Notes under the pieces: generated by a model
Seen by the model: the letters and a program-made list of their open reading frames with translations, nothing else
Databases searched by the model: none
Told to the model about the DNA's origin: nothing
Shown: one piece after another, positions 20,601 to 27,948 of the stretch
How positions within the stretch are numbered: the first letter of the stretch is position 1
How the letters are laid out: each line of letters begins with the position of its first letter
NCBI GenBank assembly: GCA_965223835.1
Contig: CBDCXQ010000001.1
Span: 3,906,001 to 3,970,000, forward strand
DNA: 64,000 nt
Direction of reading: 5' to 3'
Source: CAVYXZ01 sp965223835
GTDB taxonomy: Bacteria > Chloroflexota > Anaerolineae > Aggregatilineales > Phototrophicaceae
Translations under genes and position numbers: made by a program

Positions 20601-23600
20601 GTCGGGCGGCCACCACCACCCTGGACTCCGGTGAAGATGATCCCACCTGGGATGCGGGTATCTACAATCCCGCCAGCCTCGGCGATTACGTCTGGGAAGA
20701 CATTAACGCCAATGGCATCCAGGACGCCGGTGAGCCACCCGTTGCGGGTGTGACCGTCACGCTCTTTGACGGCACGGGTGCGCAGGTGGGTGCACCAACA
20801 GCAACTGATGCCGCCGGTCTGTACCTGTTTGATGATCTGGTCCCCGGTGACTACTATGTCGTCTTCAGCGGCCTCCCTGCCGGTTTCGTATTCACTCAAC
20901 AGGATGCAGGCGCGGACGACACAATCGACAGTGACGCCGACCCCGCTGCTGGGGCCACCTTCGGTCAAACGGCAACGACCACGCTCGAATCGAACGAAGA
21001 CGATCTCACCTGGGATGCCGGTATCTACAATCCCGCCAGTATCGGTGATTTTGTCTGGGAAGATGTGAATGCGGACGGCATTCAGGATGCTGGTGAACCC
21101 GGCATCGAGAACGTCACCGTCAACCTGTACGATGCGAACGATCCAACCAATCCCGTGTTGATTGACACGACAACGACTGACGCAACAGGAGCCTATCTGT
21201 TTGACGATCTGGTACCCGGCGACTATCTGGTGGAATTTGTGCCGCCAACCGGCTATGACATTTCACCACCAGATCAGGGTGGCGATGACGCGCTGGATAG
21301 CGACGCGGATCCGATCACAGGTCGCGCAGTTCCAACCACGCTCGACTCCAACGAAGACGATGATACCTGGGACGTGGGCATGTATGTACCAGCATCACTT
21401 GGCGATTTCGTCTGGGAAGACCTGAACGCGGACGGCATTCAAGATGCTGGTGAACCCGGTATCGAAAATGTCACCGTTGAGTTGTTCGATGGGGCGGATG
21501 TCTCGCAAGGGACAACGACTACCGATGCAGCGGGTCTCTATCTGTTCGATAATCTGGTGCCCGGTGATTACTATGTCGTCTTCACCCCGCCAACTGGCTA
21601 CGAATTCAGCCCACAGGACACGGGTGCCGATGACACGGTTGACAGCGACGCCGACCCCAATGCCGGGGCCACCTTCGGTCAAACCGCTACCACCACGCTC
21701 GACTCCGATGAAGATGATCGCACCTGGGACGCCGGGCTATTCCGCCGTGCCAGCCTGGGCGACTTCGTCTGGGAAGACCTGAACGCGGACGGCATCCAGG
21801 ACGCGGGCGAACCGCCGATAGCGGGTGTCGTTGTCGAACTCTTCGATGGCGCTGGTGCCTCGCAAGGCACAACTGCGACGGATGCTGCTGGTTTGTATCT
21901 GTTCGATAACCTGGTACCCGGTGACTACTACGTCGTCTTCACGCCGCCGACAGACTTCGAATTCAGTCCACAGGATACCGGCGCCGATGATGCCGTTGAC
22001 AGCGACGCCGACCCCAATGCCGGGGCCACCTTCGGCCAAACCGCTACCACCACGCTCGACTCCGATGAAGATGACCTCACCTGGGATGCCGGGCTATTCC
22101 GCCGTGCCAGCCTGGGCGACTTCGTCTGGGAAGACTTGAATGCTGACGGCATTCAGGACGCCGGTGAGCCACCCATTGCGGGTGTAGCCGTGGAATTGTT
22201 CGACGGTGCCGGTGTCTCGCAAGGGACGACTGCAACTGACGCAACCGGCTTCTACCTGTTTGATAATCTGGTGCCGGGAGACTATTATGTCGTCTTCACG
22301 TCGCCAACAGACTTCGAATTCAGCCCACAGGACACGGGCGCGGATGATACTGTTGACAGCGACCCTGATCCGAATGTCGGGGCCACCTTCGGCCAGACCG
22401 TGACGACCACGCTCGAATCCAACGAAGATGACCTCACCTGGGACGCCGGTTTGTTCCAGCGCGTCAGCCTGGGCGATTTCGTCTGGGTGGATGCTAACAA
22501 TGACGGTGTGCAGGATGCCACTGAAGTTGGCATAGAGAACATCACAGTAAACCTCTATGACGATACTGGCACGCTGCTGCGAACCGAAACAACGGATGCG
22601 AATGGTCTCTACCTGTTTGCCAGCCTGATACCCGGTGATTACTTTGTTGAGTTTGTCCTGCCGCCGGGCTATATCTTCAGTCCGCAGGATAACAGCGGCG
22701 ATGACGCCACCGACAGTGATGCCGATGTGGATACAGGACGGACGATTGTCACCACGCTGATCTCGAACGAAGAGGATCTCACCTGGGACGCCGGCGTTGT
22801 ACCATTGGCAGCGCTCGGCGACTTCGTCTGGCAGGATACCAACTATAATGGCATACAGGATAGCGCCGAACCGGGTGTAGCCGATGTCACCGTCACGCTC
22901 CACCAGCCCGATGGCACGATTCTGGGAACGACGCTAACTGATGGTGATGGCAACTACTTGTTTGATAATCTGCTGGCCGGTGACTACTATGTTAGCTTTA
23001 CCCTGCCCACAGGTTATGCCTTTACCGATCAAGATCAAGGGGCGGATGATGGGCTGGACAGCGATGTTGATGTCAACACCTTCCGCACGATTGATACGAA
23101 CCTGGTCTGGGGCGAAATTGATCTGACCTGGGATGCCGGCATTGTGCTCTTAAGTCGCCTGGGTGATCGGGTCTGGCTCGATCTAGACCGCGATGGCATT
23201 CAGGACGCCAGCGAGAGTGGCATCAATGGGGTAACGTTGATACTGACGCCGGGTGATGGCAGTGAACAACGGACGGATGTCACCGAAGTCGATGGCCTCT
23301 ACCTGTTCGATGACCTGCGCCCCGGTGACTATACGGTGACGGTTGATTTGAGCACGCTACCGCCGGGCTTGACGGCTACCTATGATCTGGATGGCAACCT
23401 CGATTCGATCACGACCGTGCCATTGGGTGCGGGCGAGACCCTGCTAACCGTCGATTTTGGCTATACGCCAGCGCCTGCCCTGATTGACGGGGTGACGCCG
23501 GTTGATGGTTGGACATCATTGAACACCTGTCAACGGCTGTGTGTCGATTGGCAGCTTTACCACACCAACCAGACCGGTGATTGGGAGATATTCCGCCTCG

Positions 23601-25648
23601 GTGATCTGGGTGATCGCCCTGGAATCAGCCCGAACCTGTCACAGGGCGAGGATGCCGATGATATTGCACCCAGTCGCTCACCGAATGCCGAATGGATCGT
23701 GTTCGCCAGCAACCGCGATGGCAACTGGGAAATCTATGTCGCGCCCACGGACGGTGATGGTAGCCAGATCCGCCGCGTCACGCATAACGATCTGGCAATT
23801 GACACCGACCCAACCTGGGGACCCAATAATTTTGTCGTGTTCGAGAGCACCCGCAACGGTAATTGGGACCTGTACATGATTAACATGACGACCGGGAACC
23901 TGCGCCAGCTCACGACCAGCACAGCCAACGACCTCAATGCTTACTGGTCGCCCGATGGCAGTAAACTGGTCTTCCAGAGCGACCGCAGCGGCCAATGGCA
24001 GATCTACGAATTTGACCTGGCAACGATGTCCACTACCCTGCTCAGTGATGGTACTGGCGTTGATGTCGACCCGCAATACAGCAATGGTGGCACACGCATC
24101 GCCTTCCGGTCATACCGTGATGGCAGTGACAGCGTGATTACCATTATGGACGCTGACGGCGCGAATGTTCGGGCAATTTCGGATCTGGACGGAGATGCTA
24201 CCAATCACTCGTGGTCGCCTGATGATACGCTCATCGCCTATCAGTCCGATCTGGATGGTGATCTGGATGTATATGTGTATGAAGTGGGCGGTGGTAGAAC
24301 CCGCCAGTTAACCGCTAATGACATACCCGATTATGCGCCAACCTGGCAGTGTAACAGCACCCATCTGCTGTTCACCTCCGACATCACTGGCAACCCGGAC
24401 CTCTTTGATACAGATGCCTTACCCATCACTGCTCCCGGTATCGCCGTTGATCTGGAGGCGGAGCAATTGACCATAGACGAAGCGGCTGATATTTATCCAT
24501 TGGGCGCACCGGTGGAAGAAAATGCCAGCCGTGAAGGTCAGTTCCCGGCCCAGGGCCTGGGCGCACAAACCGCCTACCTGAACCCGGATGCGTCCATCAC
24601 TGCAATTGATCTGTCAGATGAAAGCGCCAGCGTCGATTGGGAACCGATCAATAGTTGTCCGATCGTGTGCGCCGATTGGTCCTTGTATCACAGCGACCAG
24701 ACCGGTGATTGGGACATTTTCCGCCTGGGTAATGTCAATCTAAATATCTCACGTGGACTGGGCGACGACCTCAGCCCCAGCCGGTCACCGAACACCGAAT
24801 GGGTGGTCTTTACCAGCAACCGCGATGGCAACTGGGAAATCTATGTGGCCGATGCGCAAGGCAACAACCAACAGCGCGTGACGGTCAATGAAGCCATCGA
24901 TACCGACCCGGTCTGGTCGCCCAACAGTCAGTACCTCGTGTACGAATCCAATCGCAACGGGAACTGGCATCTGTTCCTGTTTGATGTGCTCACTGGCACT
25001 GAAACCCAGTTGACAACCGGTCCATTTGACACGGTTAATGCGGCCTGGTCGTCGGCTGGTGGCAAACTGGTCTTCCAGAGCAACCGGGATAGCCTATGGC
25101 AAATCTATGATCTGGACCTGCGCACCCAAGCGATCACGCGGTTGGTTGACTTGCCCCATGAGGCTTTTGATCCACTGTATGCAACTGGTGGTAGCCAGAT
25201 CGCTTTCCGGCTTGAAGAAAATGGCACTTCCATCCTATATACCATGCAGGAAGATGGCACTGATATGCAAGCGATCTCCGCCGCTGATGGGAATGCCAGC
25301 AATCAAAGCTGGTACTTCGATGATACCCTCATTGCCTATCAGTCCGACCGGGATGGCGACCTGGACATCTACGTTTATGACTTCGCCTCCGGGCAGACCC
25401 GATTGGTAACGGATAACGACATCGCCGACTACGCGCCCACCTGGATTTGTACCCAGCCTACTGTGGTATTCACGTCGGACATCACCGGTGATGCGAACAT
25501 CTTCCAGACACCGGCCACACCGCTCGACTTAGCGCCGATTGATGTGGAGTCGAGTGCTGACCAATTGACCAGTTCACCAGCAACCGATCAATTCCCGGTT
25601 GGCACGCCTTCTGAAGAAAATGCCAGCCGGAGCGGGATTTCCCCTTAG
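11660..25648 (+). CDS. Giant secreted protein: DUF11-like, 22 SdrD-B repeats, two propellers
   Basis: About 4,662 residues from the ATG at 11660, which has CAAGGA 9 nt upstream. The frame is open from 11597, but that start lies in a terminator hairpin. A signal peptide (1-32, ending VVAAQ) leads into a domain of about 200 residues, then roughly seven DUF11-like modules (about residues 230-1330) with motifs such as YVITNTGNTRLDTITLTD. Twenty-two SdrD-B-like repeats of about 119 residues follow (about 1336-3937). Each starts near SLGDFVWEDLNADGIQDAGE, an EF-hand-like DxNxDGxxDxxE loop. The C-terminus holds two TolB/PD40-like beta-propellers (about 3957-4250 and 4332-4630), each followed by a similar tail ending EENASR. 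No cell-wall sorting or membrane anchor is seen. The likely form is a calcium-stiffened extracellular rod tipped with propellers, probably for adhesion, sheath or matrix. Ligand unknown. Confidence 0.85.
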   Translation: MKHNWTVKFTPRQLALSIFALSFVLLVGVVAAQINTPDWTNPVGTAGPVTCLLEQTVGAEEQIRFGDDDLNGADCPADPSTQSGLGIEGTNNGAVVFDSGVPFVIGELTHYNNSVIASSLLQAVDLDMTINFVDPAHTGVFSTTVFIDETANLLNTCPYGDTQPCADRISLNRTAQSFSFGGDDYEFEILGLIPGALGSCAYDETQISTTFISDEDAANTACLFGRLVLDEDAEVLLTKDTEPTGITTVSPGDILDFRIDYECSSITSSCRDVQLFDFLPEEFVFVGSTGSIHFQQGVYSEDNNSVIWDLQPGLNGILSAGSTGFVRVRVRVRDDGTIPDTQPIDNIVISTLENGPSSTDNYVVTNTASSNWEVQKSALTPIYLDTSPPQTDVTYQVQICSAGSTVNLLNAQMVDTLPDDAVFLSTSGGGVYDAGPPQTVTWDLGDLTASSGCTARTVTVQFPEPPNIEGTDVTNTVVGTGDPVGEPTWTDTAVVTSPLVRFQPLPSASVSKSAFRADYVVGATAGFSLFATNTGNIPLSNFVITDVVPPQIDVTNIGVGGTGTIQYQTNLNPVFVPFAGGPLTLPPGEWVTVIQWIQPSVNPASTGPAPTGLTGSFQGTVISPDHNGVPVSNGDTITNTADLTYDFADSPSGPGSGSAGPAGASFDIVPIPIPDFTKISLGGVAPEWRFLIGQNVGAYWLPVNNDTGIALDDLTITDHIPPQFDVTSVTSGGYTNSTGVTVTVSYISNLSGPTVLGTAPAGTETTFQIPSLAAGEYVTDVIWSFGTVPAGFNGGPTINGIPVNPDNLGNVVNDNDLMTNDADLDWTFGGAPSSLSDNSIDPVREPVAQPSVNKTTLTSGPYIPTQVITYQLRVGAAGSSPSVMFDPIVMELLPVGLSYVPGTWAFTPGPTGSPAPAFEELPNYNGTGRTLLRWTFSHTFVQGQFATLTFDAAIDPGVSQGSLTNDYAVTTNSMPLLSGDPDTDDLDGDGDDTDLIARNSTSVTIEELVGLDSLKGVLGELDTDFSQFPDTGRTLPNGDITYRLRIINQGNIDISDVRVIDILPFIGDTGVRDTSPRLTEWRPVLTGLVASPPGITVYYSTSDNPCRPDIISSGPPGCTAPNWSTLPPADVTTVQSLRFDFAGILSPGETFEFTWNMQAPPTAGLGEIAWNSFAFTSTNAATGIPLRPAEPNKVGIEIETPLIAPLIDLEKATNGNDADLPTGPLVPIGDPVVWTYVITNTGNTRLDTITLTDDILGDITALCAEGPIPPLDPTDTFTCTAPAGVSVAGQYANIGTVVGTPVDAGGAPLIDPDTGLPVPDVTDDDPSHYFGYDDALARLGDYVWIDTDADGVQDPSEVGLPGVTVNLLDGGGAFLDTTTTDGNGLYNFVDLPAGTYIVEFVPPAVYSFTTQDAGAATDLTDSDADPVSGRTIPIVLIVGADDRTWDAGVLPAASLGDYVWLDADGDGVQDPGESGLENITVNLYDAAVPGTPLDTTITDIDGLYNFTDLVPGDYFVEFILPITYIFTYQDDAAATDATDSDADLVTGRTITTTLDPGENDPTWDAGLVIPAAIGDRVWEDLDADGRQDGGEPGIPGVTVELFDSGDNLIDTTTTDGTGNYNFTDLLPGDYYVVFTLPSADYEFSPQDVGGDCGDSDADPAAGPTQGRTATTTLTPGETDNCWDAGMFQRASLGDFVWFDADFDGEQDAGELPAPGVTVTLFDGTGTQVGAPDVTDAAGLYLFDNLIPGTYYVVFSDLPANHALTIPDFFGVDDALDSDPAIITMQTVNTFLESNEDDLTWDAGLIELATVGDRVWEDIDGDGIQDAGEPGVPGVTVELVDLANFVRDTTVTDASGNYLFTDVYPDNLFIRFTPPVGFAVSPQDVGGDDTIDSDADPATGNTSTITLSPGEDDRTWDLGLYQPVSLGDFVWRDLDNDGIQDGGASEPGVAGVTVNLYDATAPGAPIDTTTTDASGLYLFTDLPPGSYFVEFVLPPVGFEFTLHNQGGDDTVDSDADPTPGPTFGRTQTVTLASGDPDDLTLDAGLFPLASIGDFVWNDLNADGIQDAGEPGIAGVDVELFDSSDVSQGTTTTDGTGFYQFVNLQPGDYYVVFTLPTGFDAFSPQDSGGDDAVDSDADPTPGPTFGRAATTTLDPDEDDLTWDAGVYQLAALGDFVWEDTNGDGIQDAGEPPIAGVTVNLYDPGDLVNPIDTTTTDGAGAYSFTDLIPGDYIVGFELPVGYEFTMQDQGADDAVDSDADPTSGQTSTIILDSGETDITWDAGLYLPASLGDFVWEDVNGDGIQDAGEPGVENVTVTLFDDTDTQVGAPTTTDATGFYQFTDLAPGDYYVVFSGLPAGFVFTQQDVGGDDTVDSDADPTAGPTFGRAATTTLDSGEDDPTWDAGIYNPASLGDFVWEDLDLDGVQDPGETGIPGITVNLYDPGDLVNPIDTTTTDGTGAYLFDDLPPGDYVVEFVLPPGYDFSPQDNSGDDATDSDADPTTGFTITTTLESNEDDLTWDAGMYPLASLGDFVWDDTNADGIQDAGEPGVENVTVTLFDDTDTQVGAPTTTDATGFYQFTDLQPGDYYVVFSTLPAGYQFSPQDTGADDTVDSDADPTAGPTFGRTTTTTLDPGEDDPTWDAGIFALASLGDFVWDDLNADGIQDAGEPGVENVTVTLFDDTDTQVGAPTTTDATGFYQFTDLVPGDYYVVFSDLPAGYVFSPQDVGADDTVDSDADPTAGPTFGRAATTTLDSGEDDPTWDAGIYNPASLGDFVWEDINANGIQDAGEPGIENVTVELFDGTGASQGTTTTDATGFYLFDDLVPGDYYVVFSPPAGYELSPQDTGADDTVDSDADPTAGPTFGRTATTTLESNEDDLTWDAGMFALASLGDFVWDDLNADGIQDAGEPGVENVTVTLFDDTDTQVGAPTTTDATGFYQFTDLVPGDYYVVFSALPAGYVFTQQDTGGDDSVDSDADPTAGPTFGRAATTTLDSGEDDPTWDAGIYNPASLGDYVWEDINANGIQDAGEPPVAGVTVTLFDGTGAQVGAPTATDAAGLYLFDDLVPGDYYVVFSGLPAGFVFTQQDAGADDTIDSDADPAAGATFGQTATTTLESNEDDLTWDAGIYNPASIGDFVWEDVNADGIQDAGEPGIENVTVNLYDANDPTNPVLIDTTTTDATGAYLFDDLVPGDYLVEFVPPTGYDISPPDQGGDDALDSDADPITGRAVPTTLDSNEDDDTWDVGMYVPASLGDFVWEDLNADGIQDAGEPGIENVTVELFDGADVSQGTTTTDAAGLYLFDNLVPGDYYVVFTPPTGYEFSPQDTGADDTVDSDADPNAGATFGQTATTTLDSDEDDRTWDAGLFRRASLGDFVWEDLNADGIQDAGEPPIAGVVVELFDGAGASQGTTATDAAGLYLFDNLVPGDYYVVFTPPTDFEFSPQDTGADDAVDSDADPNAGATFGQTATTTLDSDEDDLTWDAGLFRRASLGDFVWEDLNADGIQDAGEPPIAGVAVELFDGAGVSQGTTATDATGFYLFDNLVPGDYYVVFTSPTDFEFSPQDTGADDTVDSDPDPNVGATFGQTVTTTLESNEDDLTWDAGLFQRVSLGDFVWVDANNDGVQDATEVGIENITVNLYDDTGTLLRTETTDANGLYLFASLIPGDYFVEFVLPPGYIFSPQDNSGDDATDSDADVDTGRTIVTTLISNEEDLTWDAGVVPLAALGDFVWQDTNYNGIQDSAEPGVADVTVTLHQPDGTILGTTLTDGDGNYLFDNLLAGDYYVSFTLPTGYAFTDQDQGADDGLDSDVDVNTFRTIDTNLVWGEIDLTWDAGIVLLSRLGDRVWLDLDRDGIQDASESGINGVTLILTPGDGSEQRTDVTEVDGLYLFDDLRPGDYTVTVDLSTLPPGLTATYDLDGNLDSITTVPLGAGETLLTVDFGYTPAPALIDGVTPVDGWTSLNTCQRLCVDWQLYHTNQTGDWEIFRLGDLGDRPGISPNLSQGEDADDIAPSRSPNAEWIVFASNRDGNWEIYVAPTDGDGSQIRRVTHNDLAIDTDPTWGPNNFVVFESTRNGNWDLYMINMTTGNLRQLTTSTANDLNAYWSPDGSKLVFQSDRSGQWQIYEFDLATMSTTLLSDGTGVDVDPQYSNGGTRIAFRSYRDGSDSVITIMDADGANVRAISDLDGDATNHSWSPDDTLIAYQSDLDGDLDVYVYEVGGGRTRQLTANDIPDYAPTWQCNSTHLLFTSDITGNPDLFDTDALPITAPGIAVDLEAEQLTIDEAADIYPLGAPVEENASREGQFPAQGLGAQTAYLNPDASITAIDLSDESASVDWEPINSCPIVCADWSLYHSDQTGDWDIFRLGNVNLNISRGLGDDLSPSRSPNTEWVVFTSNRDGNWEIYVADAQGNNQQRVTVNEAIDTDPVWSPNSQYLVYESNRNGNWHLFLFDVLTGTETQLTTGPFDTVNAAWSSAGGKLVFQSNRDSLWQIYDLDLRTQAITRLVDLPHEAFDPLYATGGSQIAFRLEENGTSILYTMQEDGTDMQAISAADGNASNQSWYFDDTLIAYQSDRDGDLDIYVYDFASGQTRLVTDNDIADYAPTWICTQPTVVFTSDITGDANIFQTPATPLDLAPIDVESSADQLTSSPATDQFPVGTPSEENASRSGISP
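15665..23470 (+). repeat. Array of 22 SdrD-B-like repeats
   Basis: Repeats of about 350-365 bp recur with starts near 15677, 16025, 16379, 16736, 17090, 17434, 17808, 18170, 18521, 18884, 19232, 19598, 19964, 20318, 20681, 21043, 21400, 21757, 22114, 22468, 22817 and 23160. Units 9-19 are the most alike; units 12 and 14, and 17-19, are close to identical over long stretches of DNA. The outer units are more diverged. This fits expansion by unequal crossing-over from the middle. The array could be mis-assembled from short reads. Confidence 0.9.
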
Positions 25649-25665
25649 CGCACACATCGTCACTG

Positions 25666-25704
25666 ACGCCGCTTACCAACAATTGGCGAGCGGCGTTTTT
25701 TGTT
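25666..25704 (+). terminator. Intrinsic terminator after the giant surface-protein gene
   Basis: ACGCCGCT (25666-25673) pairs with AGCGGCGT (25689-25696), followed by a T-run TTTTTTGTT. It lies 17 nt after the stop codon. Confidence 0.88.
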
Positions 25705-25736
25705 AATAAAAGACATTGTATTGCATGGTAAATCAA

Positions 25737-25765
25737 TTGTTCGTCCTTACAAATTCGTGTAGAAT
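25737..25765 (+). promoter_or_regulatory. Candidate sigma-70-type promoter of the response regulator
   Basis: TTGTTC (25737-25742) and TAGAAT (25760-25765) are 17 nt apart, just after the terminator of the preceding gene and 33 nt before the ATG. The -10 matches five of six consensus bases and the -35 three. Confidence 0.4.
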
Positions 25766-25798
25766 GAATGTGTCAAGGGTGAGCAGTTGAGGGCAACG

Positions 25799-26200
25799 AT
25801 GACTCAGTGGTTGATTGTTGAAGATGAGCCAGATATTTACGCAACGCTGGTAGCGATGTCCGATTTGATTGGTGATGGCGGAGTGGCCTTTACCGACGCC
25901 GAAGAGGCGATTGATTGGATCGAGGAAGTTGACACCGGGCAATCGGGTTTTGTACAGGAAAAACCGCAACTGGCGGTATTGGATATTCGTCTGCCCGGTC
26001 AACTGAGCGGGGTTGATGTTGCCGCTCGTTTGCGCAAAAGCCCGACTTTTGAAAAAATGTGCATTGTCATCATTACAGCCTATCGCCTCAATCAAGCTGA
26101 AGAAAAAGCTGTTGTCGAAAAAAGTGGCGCTAACCTGCTGCTGTACAAACCGTTACCGAAAATTCCTGAGTTCCAGGCCATGGTCGACCAATATTTATAG
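25799..26200 (+). CDS. Single-domain response regulator (CheY-like receiver)
   Basis: 133 residues from the ATG at 25799, preceded by GAGGG. The open frame extends to a TTG at 25787. The receiver signature is complete: acidic pair Glu8/Asp9 (IVEDEPD), phospho-acceptor Asp62 in LAVLDIRLPG, Thr93 in VIITAYR, and Lys117 in LLYKPLP. There is no output domain, so it would act by protein contact or phosphorelay. No histidine kinase lies next to it. The two orphan DHp-like proteins at 3-4 kb are the only two-component-like partners in the window. Confidence 0.9.
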   Translation: MTQWLIVEDEPDIYATLVAMSDLIGDGGVAFTDAEEAIDWIEEVDTGQSGFVQEKPQLAVLDIRLPGQLSGVDVAARLRKSPTFEKMCIVIITAYRLNQAEEKAVVEKSGANLLLYKPLPKIPEFQAMVDQYL

Positions 26201-26273
26201 CCAAGACTATTTTTGACAGTAGTATTATCGGCACCAGCTCAACAAAAAGGCACAATTTAAGATTGACCAGAAC

Positions 26274-27059
26274 CTATTTCAGTGGCTTGCCCCAGGTAAC
26301 GCGTCCAACGGTGTGCAGTGTTAAATAGCCCTTCAATGCGTAAGGCCTGACCAATTCACGAACCTGTCGATCAAAGAATTCAATATGCTCCGGCTGCATC
26401 GTTCCCCGTGCCAAACCGCCCCGTGAATGCCAGGACATAATGTAATCGTCAACTGACTGTTGATTCGCGGTTGGCGGCGTATGATAGTCACCTACTTTTT
26501 CAAAATACCCCTGCTCTACCAACAGATCAACCAAACTATAGCGCTCATAATTGCGATAAACCGAAACCTGTTCAATGATCGCCGTCAACTCATCCTGCCA
26601 GGGCATGGATTGCTCCGTGCGGCCCACCAGGGCCAGGTAGCCAACCGGGGCCAGCAGGTCATGAAACCTGGGGAACACCCTGTCCCAATCCATCCAGTGG
26701 ATGCTATCGCCGCCAGTAATCAGACCATAGGGCGGCTGAAAGTCCGTATCCTCGACCCGGCCCAGAATCCAGTTTAAATTCGGTGCGTCACCACCTGGCG
26801 CTGCCCGACCTTTCGCCAACATCGGCTCGGAAACATCCACCGCATCCACGCGCTCAGCCACCGCAACCAACCGCCGGGCCAGCACACCATTACCTGTCCC
26901 CACATCAAGGACGGCGCGAGCGTTATCTGGCAGTAGACTCGCTAATTGGGTAAAGACTCCTTCCGGGTGCGGCAAGCGCAAATGATAGACATCAGCAACC
27001 CCCTGCTCCTGAAAGCGTGCTGCATTTTCTGGCGTGAGTTGCGGCGGTTTGGGCTTCAT
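26274..27059 (-). CDS. Class I SAM-dependent methyltransferase
   Basis: 261 residues. The SAM-binding motif I is AVLDVGTGNGVLARRL at about residues 49-64, with an acidic motif II (VDAVDVSEPML) and a motif near LITGGDSIHWMDW, as in the UbiE/methyltransferase_11 group. The IHW segment is common in enzymes related to trans-aconitate methyltransferase and in uncharacterised relatives. Acceptor substrate unknown. GAAGGAAAG precedes the ATG on the minus strand. It converges with the response-regulator gene and is not obviously in an operon. Confidence 0.82.
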   Translation of the reverse strand: MKPKPPQLTPENAARFQEQGVADVYHLRLPHPEGVFTQLASLLPDNARAVLDVGTGNGVLARRLVAVAERVDAVDVSEPMLAKGRAAPGGDAPNLNWILGRVEDTDFQPPYGLITGGDSIHWMDWDRVFPRFHDLLAPVGYLALVGRTEQSMPWQDELTAIIEQVSVYRNYERYSLVDLLVEQGYFEKVGDYHTPPTANQQSVDDYIMSWHSRGGLARGTMQPEHIEFFDRQVRELVRPYALKGYLTLHTVGRVTWGKPLK

Positions 27060-27174
27060 GATCTTTCCTTCGCCTATACACTACTTCCGTTTCGCCGAAC
27101 CACAATATTTGCCTGTACTGTATAACTGATGATCAGGCTAATCGCTTCGGCTCATCATGTATACGCAGCCCTGT

Positions 27175-27948
27175 TCAACGCGTTTCAATTGGCTGACCAC
27201 TCAACCACAACCATACATTACGCCACATGATACGGTGTTTATAGGCTGCTGTCTGATCATCAATGCTGAGCCAGGTACCACCGGTTGTGACGCGGAAATC
27301 GCTGTTGGGATCGGTGTTCCAGCTTGGCCCGGTGGGTTCTGATGTGCGATCAAACAGGAACTTGAGCATGAGTCGATCTGTGTCGCTGCGATTGTCCATC
27401 CAGGCGTGCCAGATGTCATAGTGGACAATGGCGACGGTTCCAGCCTTCACCGTCAATGCGATCTGATCCTTAAAATTTGCATACGTCCGCATCAGGCCGG
27501 TCGGCGTGTTGTGATATTGCGTACCTGGCAGGATGACCGTTGGCCCCATATCCTCGGTCACATCCTGCGGATAATACATCGCCAACACCGTCCGAATCTG
27601 ATGATGTCGTTTGTTCACCCCGTCCTGATGCCATTGACCGCCGGTATCGCCCGCTGCCATGTAATGACAGTGCCGATGCGCGTTCATCTGGTAATCCTCG
27701 CCCAGGATGCTCATCAGGGCACCGCGCACATCGGGATGGTCATAAACGGTATGCAGGTCGGGCACCTCTTCCAGAATTTCGTTGTAGGGCTGACCGCGCC
27801 GCTGGAACACCTCCACGATCTGCTGATGCACCGATTGGTTAAATCCCGGCGGCAAGTCGGGTTCAAGCAGGAGATAACCGTAGATAATGAAGGCCTGCAT
27901 CGCCTGATCGTCGAGCAGGTTAGCCGGTTCAATGGCGGGTACAGTCAT
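27175..27948 (-). CDS. Phytanoyl-CoA dioxygenase (PhyH) family Fe(II)/2OG oxygenase
   Basis: 257 residues with a double-stranded beta-helix fold. The metal ligands are visible as WHQDGVN (His107, Asp109) and a distal His in HYDIWHAWMDNRSD (His181), with an Arg nearby that can bind 2-oxoglutarate. Such enzymes hydroxylate small molecules. In bacterial sulfatase loci PhyH-like proteins are common and probably act on modified sugars or sulfonated or alkylated compounds; that is inference. The start overlaps the preceding gene by 4 bp (ATGA), so the two are translationally coupled. It is the last gene of the long leftward block. Confidence 0.85.
   Translation of the reverse strand: MTVPAIEPANLLDDQAMQAFIIYGYLLLEPDLPPGFNQSVHQQIVEVFQRRGQPYNEILEEVPDLHTVYDHPDVRGALMSILGEDYQMNAHRHCHYMAAGDTGGQWHQDGVNKRHHQIRTVLAMYYPQDVTEDMGPTVILPGTQYHNTPTGLMRTYANFKDQIALTVKAGTVAIVHYDIWHAWMDNRSDTDRLMLKFLFDRTSEPTGPSWNTDPNSDFRVTTGGTWLSIDDQTAAYKHRIMWRNVWLWLSGQPIETR

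Noticed and set aside
15665..23470. CRISPR array or tandem DNA satellite
   Set aside because: The period of about 355 bp is in frame and encodes a defined SdrD-B domain; there are no short direct repeats with unique spacers.
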